Source: Strongylocentrotus purpuratus (lineage: Eukaryota > Echinodermata > Echinoidea > Camarodonta > Strongylocentrotidae). From it: a stretch of 64,000 nucleotides of DNA. The notes under the pieces were generated by a model that worked only from the letters and a program-made list of their open reading frames with translations, had not been told where the DNA came from and did not search any database. Shown here one piece after another: positions 1 to 11,199 of this stretch (the first letter of the stretch is position 1; each line of letters starts with the position of its first letter). Where the stretch lies: assembly GCF_000002235.5 (NCBI RefSeq), contig NW_022145599.1, positions 24,202,879 to 24,266,878 of the forward strand, read 5' to 3'. The translations under genes were made by a program, and so were the position numbers.

Positions 1-1117
1 CCTACGTCTTCTTCCGATTGGGGGGACCACCCCCCCCCCTGGCTACGCGCCTGCGGTCAGATAAACACATCTTGATACCTTGTCCGACCCCGCAAGCTCA
101 GGGGTTTAAGGCGATAAATTACGGTCAGATAAGCATTCAGGGGCCCGCCTTAGGGCCCCTGATGGGGTCGAGGCGGCGGAGCCGGCCCCGGAAGCTCAGG
201 GGTTTTAGGCGTTTAATTAAGGTCAGATGAGCATATTTTTGTGTATACCTTATTATTTTGTGACACTGGCGAGTCACTATTTGGCGTGGGGTCCAGGGGG
301 CGGAGCCCCAAAAAATCAGGGGTTTTAGGTATTAAATTACCGTCAGATGATCATCTAAGGGTCCGCCGTAGGGCCCTAAATGGAATCCAGGGGGCAAAGC
401 CCCCGGAAGCTTAGGGGTTTTAGGCATTTAATCACGGTCAGATGAGCATATTTTGATGCCTTATTATTTTGTTAACACTGGCAGTTAACTATTCTTACTT
501 TCTTGCTCTCATTCTATTTCATTTCTCTTTAAAATACTTTTTCAAGAAAAGTGGGGGGGGGGGGGGGGGGGGGGGGGGGGCTCGAGGCTCTCGATCCCCG
601 CCGTACCTCGGGCCCTGACATGTAGGAATCTCAAGAATCATATTTTTTGCCTGGTTGTAAATTTAGGAATTTGTCATTTTCCAACAAACACATACAAACG
701 TATAATTTACTAAAAAGTGAGGAAAAATTTCGGAAATTATGTCATTTCAGCAGTATTTGTAATCCACCGTTGTGGAATTAGAAATAAACCACGTTTGAAT
801 ATGATTTCCCCCAAGCCCCCCCCTATCAGTACGCCAGTATCTCCTCTTTTCCCTTTTTCTTTCCCTTTCCTTCCTTGTCTCTTATTTTTTTTTGATTGTG
901 GGGGGGTTAACAGCATGGGAGGCAAGGCCCTTTCGGCCCCCCGATCTCCTTCTTCCCCCTTTTCTTTTCTTCTTCCTCTTCTTTCTTTCCCTTTTTCTCC
1001 TTTTTCCCTTTCTCCCTTCTTTTCCTTTCTTCTCTCTTTTTTTTTTTTTTTTTTTTTTTTTTGCGGGGGGGGGGGGGGGGCCAAGGCCCGCTCGGCCCCC
1101 CCCTGGATCCGCGCCTG
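1..1117. mobile_element. hAT-like non-autonomous element, partial copy (right part)
   Basis: Closely matches the right third of the element at 25872-28955 and ends in the same terminus (CCTGGATCCGCGCCTG, 1102-1117). The left end lies outside the window, so the target duplication cannot be checked. From left to right it holds the end of a GC-rich satellite-like part (1-55), about four copies of a degenerate unit of roughly 115 bp built on 'ggggttttaggc..ttaa..ggtcagatga' (56-480), a G-run of almost 40 bases (552-590), a conserved AT-rich part (590-830), and two long pyrimidine tracts (838-1062). It has no coding capacity; apparent frames are low-complexity. Confidence 0.75.
838..1080. repeat. 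Polypyrimidine tract ending in poly-T and poly-G
   Basis: About 230 bases are almost pure C/T on the plus strand, broken by a short G-rich spacer near 897-935, and end in a T-run followed by a G-run. The same architecture recurs at 28675-28918 in the sister element. Lysine/arginine- or phenylalanine-rich frames here are products of the composition and not genes. Confidence 0.8.
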
Positions 1118-1640
1118 CTACCATGGTTGTAATCAAATGAAACGCAAAATTATCGAACAACTTCCATAATGGAATACTGCATGTTTTCCTTCTTGTTAAT
1201 ATCCCTATATCTGCTTCTTCTACATGATCATGTCATTTTAGAAGTTTCTACAGACCATTAAATAGTATATATTATCTGAAAAATCCATTCACTTCCTGGT
1301 ACTGTTTCTCGGGGCATAGCACATGGTTTCAGGATCTCCTCGTGCAATAGAGATAAACACCCCCCTCAAAGTAGTCAATATTTTCTACTACTCCCTCCTA
1401 GCTTATGATGATTCAAGAGCTACCATGGTTGCAATTAGATAAAAACGCAAAATATTCAAATTTAATAGTAATGGATTTTTTACACAGTAAATATCCATAT
1501 CTTTGCTTCTTCTACAAAATGATACTTTAGAGGTAACTACAGAGGAGAAAGACCATACGAACAAGGGACGCCTTGTAGCAAATGCCCTAACGGCTACCTT
1601 GGTGGGTGTTCTGAGAACTTGTGCCAAAGTAAGTTGTACA
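1118..1640. repeat. Diverged ~300-bp tandem duplication
   Basis: The stretch starting at 1118 (ctaccatggttgtaat) recurs at 1421 (ctaccatggttgcaat). The homology carries on through 'acgcaaaat', 'cttcttctaca' and 'ctacaga' landmarks. The two copies are clearly diverged. No gene is visible. Confidence 0.6.
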
Positions 1641-1667
1641 TTTTAATACCATTCTGATTTGTTTGTG

Positions 1668-2074
1668 TTAAAGGTAAAGACCAGTTATGGTCATGCGATT
1701 GCATTGTGAAAGAAACGTTGTGGAATCGATCAGAAAAGGTTGATCATCTAGCATATAAGTATTGGTGTGTACTGCAAGGTTCTGGAATCATTAAAATGAT
1801 AAGAAATTTGGCCCAGTCTTCGTAAAGTTACAAGCACTGTACACAGAAAGATGTATATGGGACTATACGCACACGTGCGCGACACGTGCGTTTATCTCTC
1901 ACAGACAATGTAGATAAACTAATTTACCAAATATATCAATTAGTAGGCGGTTTCCGGCAAATTTTTTATCATCATTGTATTAGTAAAAACATATTCTATC
2001 ACATGATTGGTAATAAGAGCTTCCATTTCATTTTTTGAAATTGGGGCGTTTCCAATACTGGTCTTTACCTTTAA
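1668..2074. mobile_element. TTAA-target non-autonomous DNA transposon (Kolobok/piggyBac-like)
   Basis: Perfect inverted termini read TTAAAGGTAAAGACCAGT at the left (1668-1685) and its reverse complement at the right (2057-2074). TTAA is present at both ends, as expected for a TTAA target duplication. Interior sequence (for example 'tcatgcgattgcattgtgaaag') is shared with elements at 23490-23875 and, inverted, at 41322-41548. No transposase is present. The superfamily assignment rests only on TTAA and the termini. Confidence 0.7.
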
Positions 2075-2643
2075 AGATTTTCCGACGTTATTTCTTCTTT
2101 TAGTTAAAGACTTTCCATTCATACCCAGTACAACCCCAGCCCCACCCACTCCCACACATTCCTTTGCAAATTGATTTGGAAGGACGTTAACTAATCAGAA
2201 ATTAGGATTAATGAAAATCTAACGCATTATTTTTTGTAACAAATTTTCGAAAGTTCTCCCAATGCGTTCATAATCACCTCGTACGTTTACTTTTTTATCA
2301 ATACGTTGGTGGTCCCATTCTCAAAAATCCTTTTGCAAGACATTTAATCTACATTTTCCATTCTGTACTAAGGCGTTACTATCGGGTATCGAAAATGGTA
2401 GAGCGCTGTATAGTTTAGCCGCTGGGCTATGATCATTATATATAAAGTAGGAGTGCTGAGGGGGAAGGGGGGGGGGGGGGCATAAGAGCGATACAAGTAC
2501 ATGTAGCCACCTACTTTTTGTAATTGTTTTAAACGTTTTCGTTTTTTCTTCTTTCTTTCATTATTTTCATTTGTTTATCTGAATATACCGTTTCTTTTTC
2601 CAGTGGGTTAAGCTGATGGATAACAACAAGAAAAGGTTTGCCG

Positions 2644-2676
<33 letters not shown>

Positions 2677-2930
2677 ACACGATCATCCAAAGCATCAATA
2701 CTGGTGAAAGATCACAACGATGAACAGTGATAACATATTATAATATTATAGAATCAAAGTTATGGTTGGAATGGATGAATTATAAACGTTTTTTTTTCTT
2801 TCGTTGGGTTAAATTCAATATATTTTATTGGATTTTTTTTTTGTATTGTCCTAGTCCGTAACAATATATTAGCATTGACCTGGAAGCATCCCGTTTTTAA
2901 TCTAATGAAGGAATTGCGATTGAATCAGGA
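2075..2930. other. No gene seen; simple repeats
   Basis: AT-rich sequence with a G-run at 2466-2480 and a (CT)n microsatellite at 2643-2669. I see no exon, RNA gene or clear element terminus here. Confidence 0.5.
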
Positions 2931-2939
2931 TTAAATGGA

Positions 2940-4270
2940 TGGAGTTTCGGGAAAAGTGTTCTAAATCTTGTTTAAATTTAGAAAAACAAAATAATACCAA
3001 TAAAGAATTCGTCAGTTATCCACAGACAAAGTGACATTTGCAAGGAAATGTTAAATTTTTACTCTTATGCAGAAAAAGAAACTGGTGGAATTAATCTGGA
3101 ATTATTATTAAAATATCCTAACATCCCTAAATTGTCCTCACAAATGTCCTCAATATTGGAAGGCCCACTTCGTGTTAACGAAATCTATTCCACCTTAAAA
3201 ATCATGAAAAACAATAAATCTCCCGGACAGGATGGTTTTACTGTAGAATTTTATTGTTACTTTTGGGAAGATTTTAAATACTTTCTGGTAAGATCATTGA
3301 GTTATGCGTATTTCACAGGGCAATTTTCAAACTCACAAAAAATGGGAATAATAACTTTGATTCCGAAAGGAAACAAACCTAGACATTTTTTAAAATTGGC
3401 GCTCAATCTCCTTACTGAATACAGATTATAAATTAGCATCCAGTTGTATCGCAAACAGACTCAAGGGCGTTTTGTCTTTTTTAATACATGAAAATCAAAC
3501 AGGATTTTTGAGTGGTCGCTTTATTGGCGAACACATACGTTATTTTTTACATGATACGCTACTTTATACTAAATGACATGATATAGCTGGCATGCTTCTT
3601 GTTGTTGATTTTGAAAAAGCTTTCGATTCCGTATCTCATAATTTTCTATTCAATGTCCTGGATTTCTTTTGCTTCGGTCCAGCTGTAAAGAAATGGATCA
3701 ACTTGTTTTATGCAAATGCATCCTCTTGTGTATTAGTTAACGGACACTGTACAGATAGATTTGAAACGGGATGATGTCTCCCTACCTCTTTTTGTTAGTC
3801 AGTGAGATACTTTGTATCCTAATACGACACTCACATTCTTAAGTTCGATTGCATATGAATGGAAACACGCTTAAACTGTTGCTATATGCAGATGATACCT
3901 TTTGACGCTAAACGGTTTAATGCAGGATTTACAATATGCCCTTACAATACTTACAAAATCAACACAACTAAAACTCAAGTGATATGGATTGGGAAGAAAA
4001 GAACTTTCAAAAAGAAATTTTATACGAGTACAAACTTAACTGGATATCTGAAGGATATTTTAGGTACTTGGGCATAGATTTTTCAATAAAATTATCAGAA
4101 ATGGTTAATAATAGTTATCAAGAAAAGGTTCAAGAGATTAACCGTCAAATGACGATGTGGTTGAAAAGAACATTGACTCTTGAGAGTTGGATACCCCGTA
4201 ATAATGTACCTATTAAGTTTAGAAATAAAAATAAATTGTTTGGGTTTCATGGAAATAATAACAGTGCCCT
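2940..4270 (+). pseudogene. Tx1/L1-like LINE reverse transcriptase remnant
   Basis: A broken reverse transcriptase of a non-LTR retrotransposon. In order it shows a pre-RT block 'KCSK.CLNLEKQN' (about 2960-2990), then 'KSPGQDGFTVEFY' and 'GIITLIPKGNKPR' (3215-3380), 'LIHENQTGFLSGRF' (about 3480-3525), the catalytic-region motif 'VVDFEKAFDSVSH' (3600-3640), and a C-terminal 'YFRYLGIDFS' block (4060-4090). These are characteristic of the L1/Tx1 clades. Several frameshifts and stops separate the pieces and the 5' part with endonuclease is missing. It is a dead fragment; a SINE lies directly downstream. Confidence 0.85.
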
Positions 4271-4276
4271 CAACTG

Positions 4277-4549
4277 TAAGAATAATAATAATAATAATAA
4301 TAGCCTAATAGTCCACTCCAAATTTTATTAAACCGAAACGGAAATTACTTTTGCCCAATTGATCGTGAGACCGGCAACCACTGATCAGCGCCAGATCGAC
4401 GTTGCTCTATCCCTTATTGTTGAACGCCAAACAAGGTAGCAACAACTCCCGTCTTTTAACGTCTTTTGGTATGACGCGGCCGGGGTTCGAAACCACGACC
4501 TCCCGGTTGTGAGGCGGACGCTCTTCTGACTGAGCAAACACTCCGGTAT
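4277..4549 (-). mobile_element. tRNA-derived SINE with (ATT)n tail
   Basis: On the minus strand a tRNA-like head (4549 to about 4480) has a B-box-like GGTTTCGAACCCC (rc of 4482-4494) and an A-box-like segment near 4530-4540. It is followed by a body containing 'GACGTTAAAAGACGGGAG' and a terminal ATT-repeat (4281-4303). The head is not a functional tRNA: there is no acceptor-stem pairing. No target duplication was resolved. Confidence 0.75.
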
Positions 4550-5775
4550 ATGATTATACGATTATATGATTATAGTAAGGAAAGACATTTTTGCAGCAAA
4601 ATGCAAACAGTGTTTGCCAGTTTATGAACACATAATATAAGCGATTAAGCGTTATTATGACATGGAAAAGCTTATATGTAAAACAAATCTGAAAGAAAAG
4701 AAATTTATGAAAAATTGTTTCTTTTTGCAAAATGTTTCTGATTGTTTATTTCTTCTAAATTATTTTACCAAATTAATCTGTGATATTTTTAAAATGAACT
4801 GCAATTTGTAACGGATATCTATAAATGTTTGTTCTTATCATATTTTTGAAAGGCCAAGAATATCATTTTGAAATTCTGCATGTATATATATCTCTTCTTG
4901 TATACATATGCGAACAATACTATTTAATAAGGAACCCTTTGAAGGGGGGGGGGGGGAAACAAAAATATATATGAGCATGAACAAAATATTTCAAAATTTG
5001 CAAGGACTCATAGGTATCATAACTATTATGGAAGATAAACTGCTTCAGTTATATTTACACTCACATTTTTACTCATTAAAGCGGAGAAAGGGGTACCATG
5101 CTTAAAAATCACAAGTTATTACAAAACACCTCCAATAATGATCTGATAAAGACGTGCGCTTTGAAGTTTAAATAAGCTAACATGAGTCATTCATGACAAA
5201 AATCAAAATAACCACCATTCGTAAGATACATGAAACTTCATTTGGTTTAAAAAAAATAAGGAAGGATGTTCATGTTCAAAACAGAATTCCCCTTATTTCT
5301 GTTGTTTGCCAATATATCGTTTTTTGAGGTACAGAGTCGACATTCCTCACATAAAGTTGTTAAAACCTCATTAAACTGAATTCGAAAGATAGTAAAGTTA
5401 GGTTTTACGCCAATTCGTGCTGGGAAACCCCATGTTATGTTTTAACATAATAATTGACTCAAAAATACAGTCTAACACCTCTTTGCACTTTAGCCAATAT
5501 TTTGTTTCGATGTCAGTCTTCATACAAACTGTTAATTTCACACACTTTACAACCAATAAACAGTGATAGATGAAATTATATTACATTGTTAACAATAAAT
5601 TCCAGCAGTAAACATTAGACATGATCAAAGACACGTGCTTTATTTAATTGTATTTGTGTAACTTACGACATGTCTTTCGTCCTGCTTGTCCGTAGCGGGC
5701 AAGTGCCATATAAAATGGACAGCAACAAAAGAAAGAGAGTTGGCGTTGGTTGTAGTGGAGGTTGTGGTGATTTTG
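4550..5775. other. No gene seen
   Basis: AT-rich sequence with short open frames only and a G-run at 4936-4947. No recognisable domain, RNA or element terminus. Confidence 0.5.
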
Positions 5776-5778
5776 TTG

Positions 5779-6128
5779 GTAATAATAATAAATAATATTT
5801 ATTTTTATATAGCGCTTAATACAAATGTCTCTAAGCGCTTTACAAATATACTATTACCCCGGTCATTGGATTCAGTGCTTACCCGCACACAATGTGTGCA
5901 CAATCTCCACTCCCTGGGGAGCATTTCAGCCAGGCGTTACATGACGCTCAAAAACTGTTTGACCAACAATGACGGTCGCATCCTACCGGGTACCCATTTA
6001 ACACCTGGGTGGAGAGTAGCAATTGCAGGTTAATATCTTGCCAATGGATATTAGTGCCGTGTGGGGATTCGAACCCTCGACCTTCGCATCTCAGAGTCAA
6101 GCGCCTTAAACCACTCGACCACGACACT
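5779..6128 (-). mobile_element. tRNA-Ser/Leu-like SINE
   Basis: The minus strand starts at 6128 with a head much like a tRNA-Ser or -Leu gene: A box TGGTCGAGTGGT and B box GGTTCGAATCC (rc of 6067-6077). The head is followed by a body and a 3' end containing 'AGCGCTATATAAA'-type sequence and an AT-rich ATT tail (5779-5800). The head family differs from that of the SINE at 4277-4549. Confidence 0.8.
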
Positions 6129-6179
6129 CAAAAGGTAATCTTATTAAAGCAAATTGGAATCAAATCCCTTAAGTTTTAG

Positions 6180-6830
6180 CATTAGTTGTTCACTTCACAT
6201 GATGCTAAAATGAATAAAAGTCACGATGTTAATGTCTTGGTTTCTGTGAAATCTTTCTTCAAACTATCAACTACTCCGGGAAAAAATGAACCATGTCAAT
6301 TACAAATTTAATTACAGTAAGTTTGGTTGCTATCAATCAGAGCTTTGTCACTTACATAATCGCCATTTCTACAATATACATTTAATTAACCATTTCCATT
6401 GACTTAAACTCCAGTACAGTTTTATATTATAAAATATTGGCTCTTGATTACAACTTTAAAGCTACTTTATTATAGGGAAATAGTACAGATATATCATATA
6501 TGGTAAAAAATATACATGGTAAAGGTAAAATCACCAACAAAAGAAAAAAAATCAAGGAATGCCCGATATCAATCCCAATAAGGGTTATACTCGTAATATG
6601 GATATTTATTTGAATTCAGATGTTTGGCTTTTGGATTTTTGTAACAAATTTAATATGCTACCCCTTACCTTTACTAGTTGATATTGTGTGCCCAAAGCCC
6701 ATTGAACTCGCCACTGATGACAGGTATTTAAAAAAAAAGAGTTTTCCTCTAGACTTACTCTCAAATTTTTACCAAACACTATATTTGTAAATTGAAAATT
6801 GGAAAAAGAATACATAACACATACAAACTA
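6180..6830. repeat. Array unit A: 3' flank block of TRIM copy A
   Basis: Paralogous to 15570-16150, 25195-25500 and 52850-52937 plus 63175-63960. Shared landmarks include 'tcacgatgt..at', 'ccatttccattgacttaaac', 'gatatcaat.ccaataaggg' and 'gaactcgccactgatgacag'. At 6322-6345 this copy preserves the uninterrupted version of the site where the BEL element sits in unit D. Non-coding. Confidence 0.8.
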
Positions 6831-6954
6831 CAAAGGTAGTGAATTGTCAGGAACTCAAAGAATTAAATTGCTTATAAAAAGGATCCCATCATAAAACATA
6901 TTCAATTCAATATGATTTTGTAACCATACCCACACGCGCACGCAAACGCACACA

Positions 6955-7013
6955 AGCCCTGCAGTTCTACCACTGGTCGATGGAACAGAGCCTGGCTGAG
7001 GTCTAGATGTGGC
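6955..7013 (-). pseudogene. Remnant of TRIM C-terminal coding segment (copy A)
   Basis: The minus strand reads SATSRPQPGSVPSTSGRTAG, matching residues 283-300 of TRIM copy C (AASRPMFGSVPSTSGGTAG). In copy C the segment is continuous with the coiled-coil part. Here it lies about 800 bp downstream of the open frame of copy A, separated by a premature stop and non-coding sequence. It could be a separated exon, but no convincing splice pair was found. Confidence 0.6.
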
Positions 7014-7811
7014 TGATGTTATTAAAGGTAATACAACATTTTAGGGAATTTTGAAAATTAGGTGGATAGTGATTCTTTACAATTTTGATATACCTGGATG
7101 CCCCTGTAGATGTATTATAAGCACTAGAAAATTCAGCCCTTAAAACACTTCTGCTTCCGAGAAATATTGAATATGAAAATTTACCGGTGCCCCGTTAAAT
7201 TTTGATGAATTTCAAATAGCGCCTACGGCCGTACGATGGTAGCTGCGACCATGAAAATACAACATAAAGAGTATATTATTTACAATTTCATAACTTTAGA
7301 CTCGATTTCAACCGCGACAACGATCACAGAATATTGTAGGATCGCATAGGCTTCCAATATGTTCATTTGAACAGAATTCATGACCACATACCAAAACTTT
7401 GTATTACCTTTAAGAGTTAATTCAAGAGCTTTAAATATTTTACTTTATATAACATCTTAGAAGATCCTTGTCATTTGATTGGCAGATTGTTGGTCGCACG
7501 ATATTCAATAAGTAATATATTGAACGACTACGTCATTGAGCCTGCCTTTTTGTCAGTGTGCATTTTGGTTTAATATATGCGACCCGTATTGTTTTCCGCT
7601 TTGTGACGTTGCACTGCAGCAAAACCTTAGACACGTACATTAACAAGCAAAAGCCCTGGGTCATCACGTTATGAAAAACAAAAATTGAATGTTTTCGTTC
7701 GTTCAATAGTGCGAATATTTTCATTCGTTGAAAGATGAAAGTTATTTTACTCGTGAAAGTATTCGCACTATTGAACTCATAAATATTCATTATTTGTATA
7801 CTTATGATAGT
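7014..7811. other. No gene seen; spacer 3' of TRIM copy A
   Basis: AT-rich sequence separating the C-terminal remnant from the main frame of TRIM copy A. It includes a short imperfect inverted repeat around 'gtgcgaatattttcattcgttgaa..' and 'cgtgaaagtattcgcac' (7706-7770). Nothing coding recognised. Confidence 0.4.
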
Positions 7812-8807
7812 CTAGAGAAATTCCATCACGTTTTCGACAATTTTAACGTAGGACTTGAGGTCTTCGTCGTCTAGATCCTCTAATAATGCCTTACTTTTCA
7901 ACTTTGAAAGAGGAATCGCTAGATTCCCTTTCATCTGTTCCCATCTTTCTCTGCCGTTATCAGCAAGTATTTTCAAGATCTTTGTTTTATAAGCTAACGA
8001 TAGCAAGTGGTCAATTCTGGTTTGGTTCAGGCCTGCTAATTTAGTATCATACTCGGCTTCAATCGATTGCTCTATATTGTTAGGAATAGAAAGTAAGTTA
8101 AAATCAGCTTCAAGAAGATTTTTCTCCAAGGTTGTCACCTGAACCCAAGATTGCTGTTTGGCATCTTCGGTCTTTTGACTTAGCTCTCCCAGAAATTCGC
8201 TTCTTGTTTTGGTTTCATGGTGGTAATGATTTCCTTTGAAACACTTAAAGCATATGAAGACCAGGCAGGTGCTGCAATAAATGTCGCTTTGCTCTTCTCT
8301 GTGCTCAGTGCATGAGGGAGTTATTTTGGGTCTTTTACACGAAGGCTCTGGCTGTTCACTCAAGTCCGGATGAAGGAGCTTCCTGATGAGAAGCTTTCGA
8401 CTATTCACTTCACTCTCTTGTAGTTCGCAACTGGGACAAGAAATCTGTTGCGACTCGGGGTGACTTTTATCGAGCTCTTCCAGCAACTGCTTACAGAACA
8501 CATGCCCACATAAGAGACTGTGGGGATCGTTGAAGGCATCCGTGCAGATAGCGCACATGTGATGTTCCATCGCATCTGGATGTAATGCCAGCTTCCGTTT
8601 CCTCTTCGTGTCTGTAAAACTTATATAACTTGAATCCTGAGTAAAAGAGAATAAAGGAAGAGAATAGAAATTATTTCGGAGATCATGGTCTGTCCATATT
8701 GTAAAGATGACGATATCAAGGTGACGAAATATTACGAGTGAGATATTTTGTATTTCCAATTCTTTTAGGGATGACAGTGAATACATGTCTACGCGTTGAG
8801 TTTTCAC
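7812..8807 (-). pseudogene. TRIM-type RING/B-box gene, copy A (decaying)
   Basis: The intact family members at 17336-18217 and 34772-35743 encode RING, B-box 2 and coiled coil, the layout of TRIM E3 ubiquitin ligases. In this copy the ancestral start (ATG in B and C) is ACG (8609-8607); the frame stays open upstream only through intron-like sequence. The RING keeps C85, C88, C100, H102, C105, C124 and C127 but has Leu108 where B and C have the sixth zinc cysteine. The B-box is complete (C166, H169, C178, C181, C186, C189, H194, H197). A coiled coil follows up to 'LLEDLDDEDLKSYVK'. A CAG-to-TAG change relative to copy C ends the frame at 'VMEFL'. Start loss, zinc-ligand loss and early stop together argue for a pseudogene. 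A translated B-box/coiled-coil fragment from a downstream ATG (codon 80) cannot be excluded. Confidence 0.85.
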
Positions 8808-9691
8808 ATTATTTTTAGTAACAAATAATAATAATGGTACACAATATTTTAAGATGTATTATATTTACCATAATGAAATCTCCATATTGCTACAAAGTAT
8901 GGAGATGTTCCAATTTCTCACTTCCTCAAACTGTTTAGAACCGATTTGTATTTATTTTTCTTTCGAAAAAGTAATAATGAACGGAAGGCAACAATCATGT
9001 TTAGTTTTTTGGTTGGTTGCCATCGCTACCACGGAAACTTAGCACACCTTGTTTATTTGAAACCCACGTCCCCAATACATTAATACACGTATATATGCAT
9101 ACAGTTAATACGCATATGGGCAGAAATGTCGTTTCTGTAAAAATCAAGTAAATAATACTGGATTACTGTACTTTTCATTGAAAAGAGATGAAATATTATG
9201 TTTAGAATACTTTTTTCGTCGAAAGGGATGCTTTTTTGGACGCCCCCTCCGATTTAGGGGTGACCGCTACAAATATTTAAAAAAAACACCTCTGACATAT
9301 TGTGTATTATGATTAAATCTTTCCAATAAACAAGGTGAGCTAAGTTTGTGTGGTATTGGCAGGCAAACCCTCTTTTCTGACTTTGGCTATCCGCCCTTTT
9401 AACTATAAAATGGTCACCCTAGAATTCTTGCGTGAATATCAAGCGTTCATACCAAACGTCTAAATAGGCCCATATATCCATTTTTGTGTGCAGTGCATTT
9501 GATCTTTAGCAAAGATCTGGTCTCATTTCGATCATTCCAATACCAAACAGTATTCATAAGCTTAAACATCAGTTCTTAATGATCACAATCAACATTTCCC
9601 GATATCTACCAAACAGTTTCTTCACTATGTGTTCGCATGACTAGGATACTATACTGAACTTTATATTTGACAAGGAAAATGATGCTACTTA
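8637..9691 (-). other. 5'-UTR intron of TRIM copy A
   Basis: By comparison with copies B and C, a donor GTAAGT lies at 9691-9686 (exon ...CTCTG|GTAAGT). An acceptor follows a pyrimidine-rich run ('ttctcttttactcag', AG at 8638-8637). The intron is about 1.05 kb and holds no recognised gene. Splicing is inferred from conservation across three paralogues. Confidence 0.6.
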
Positions 9692-9800
9692 CCAGAGATG
9701 AGGTCCCAACGCTCTGCTGTTCACCAAATGATGTGTTTTGGAGCTTAATCTAAGCAACGTACTAAAATAATTATGCAGTAGAAATTAGGCTATCGGTTTA
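9692..9800 (-). promoter_or_regulatory. Non-coding exon 1 and promoter region, TRIM copy A
   Basis: The block from the donor upstream ('cagagatgag..', 'gttcaccaaatgatgtgttttg', 'cttaatctaagcaacgtact') is conserved in all three units. It reads as the first exon plus core promoter on the minus strand. An AT-rich TATA-like stretch ('tgcataattatttta') precedes the conserved 'gcttagattaagc'. The start site is not determined. Confidence 0.5.
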
Positions 9801-9834
9801 ATAGCGACCTGAATAAAGGCGGCGCTCTACTTTC

Positions 9835-9851
9835 CTGACCACGTCATCAGG
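9835..9851 (-). promoter_or_regulatory. Conserved CRE/UPRE-like box, copy A
   Basis: The minus strand reads CTGATGACGTGGTCAG, containing TGACGTGG, which resembles ATF/CREB and XBP1-type sites. It is kept at the same place upstream of exon 1 in copy B (about 20485-20499) and altered in copy C. Function is inferred only from sequence and position. Confidence 0.35.
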
Positions 9852-10613
9852 CTATTGATTTTTCATAAATAATAGAAACTCATCGTTGAAATCAGGGGCA
9901 TAGACATGCTCTTAAAAACAAAGGATATGTTCTTGGTCTCATTTACAATGCTGCACTTAAACTCTGTGAAAGTTAATACCTCTGTATATTTTCTTTCTCC
10001 TTCTCCTTCTTCTTCTTGCACCACTTAAACTTACTTTAAACCACATAATATTTGTCATATTTACGACAAATATTGTAGCAGCAAGGAGAGGCGGGGCATG
10101 CACCTCCAGGCATCTACGCCTGACGTGGAATTCACCAGCATTGTTGTGTGCATGGATTTGTATTTGCTCACATAACATCTGGCATTGTCTATCGATCATG
10201 GGCATTATCTACTCGAGAACGTGGCCGTTATCATGAACAAATTGGTGTCGTTTCTAATCGTACAGCTATAGAGGTGTGGGAATCCCATCACTGTGAACAG
10301 GTTGGGCAATATTTTTCCAACACTTTCCCCTACGTTGTGCCAATAGTCAACCCAACCATCTTTTGGGCAATATTTTGCCCAGTGGTATTGGTAAACGTAA
10401 GTATCCTACTTCACACGTGCATAATATTAAGGGAGTTTACGGATACAATCTGCGCATGGGCAGATAAAGGTCATTTGTACCAAAATGGTAAAACCCACAG
10501 AGATGAATACTGGATATTCGCTCATGAAAGTTATGTAACATTATTCATTTATGCACCAACGGAACATTCTATGATACGCAGGTGGAAGTATTCTTTTCAA
10601 GAGGTCAAACAGT

Positions 10614-10875
10614 TTCTGCATTTTGATATGTATTATTGATTTCTTAATGCGTATGTTGTTATTATTATGTTCTTATTTAATGTACTTTCTCTATCAATGT
10701 GTCCTATCACATCCTTCTCACTATGACTGTATAAACAGACAGTTTTCTGCATTTTGATATGTTTTATTGATTTCTTAATGCATATGTTGATATTATTAAG
10801 TTCTTATTTAATGTACTTCCTCTATCAATGTGTTCTATCACATTCTTCTACCTTTGATTACTATGTATTTTAAAT
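10614..10875. repeat. ~131-bp tandem duplication
   Basis: The unit beginning 'ttctgcattttgatatg' at 10614 recurs at 10745. Both copies run through 'ttattgatttcttaatgc' and 'ctatcaatgtgt.ctatcacat'. A third partial echo ('gactgtataaacagaca..ttttctgcat') lies at 11027-11054. Confidence 0.75.
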
Positions 10876-11199
10876 TTGTCTATAAATCGATAATAATGTC
10901 TCCCAATTTGGATAACTTTCAATCATCAATAATAATTTTTCATAATTTGGATAACTTCAAATCAAATCAACTCAAATTAATAATGTTATACAGTTTTGCT
11001 AATTTCCAATATTACCGTATCCACATGACTGTATAAACAGACAATTTTCTGCATTTATCATACATGCATAGTTTGAACAGCTCTTTTTCGAATCCTTCTT
11101 TAAAATAATCCTAATAGTATTTGATCTACATGTATATTACCGTTAGTTTTAGTTACACATTCATTTATAAATTATGTTGACCTTATCTTTATATTTTGT

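Noticed and set aside
717..1169. Open frames on both strands rich in Phe/Pro or Lys/Arg (also at 28727-29041)
   Set aside because: They are products of pyrimidine tracts and G/T-runs in the hAT-like element; no domain, no codon conservation between the two copies.
4440..4549. Possible tRNA gene
   Set aside because: B box present, but stems do not pair and it is continuous with a SINE body and ATT tail; same reasoning for 6050-6128.
5686..6033. 115-codon open frame
   Set aside because: Mostly lies inside a SINE read antisense.
10148..10639. 163-codon open frame on the plus strand
   Set aside because: It crosses the left terminus of a DNA element and shows no recognisable domain; likely chance.
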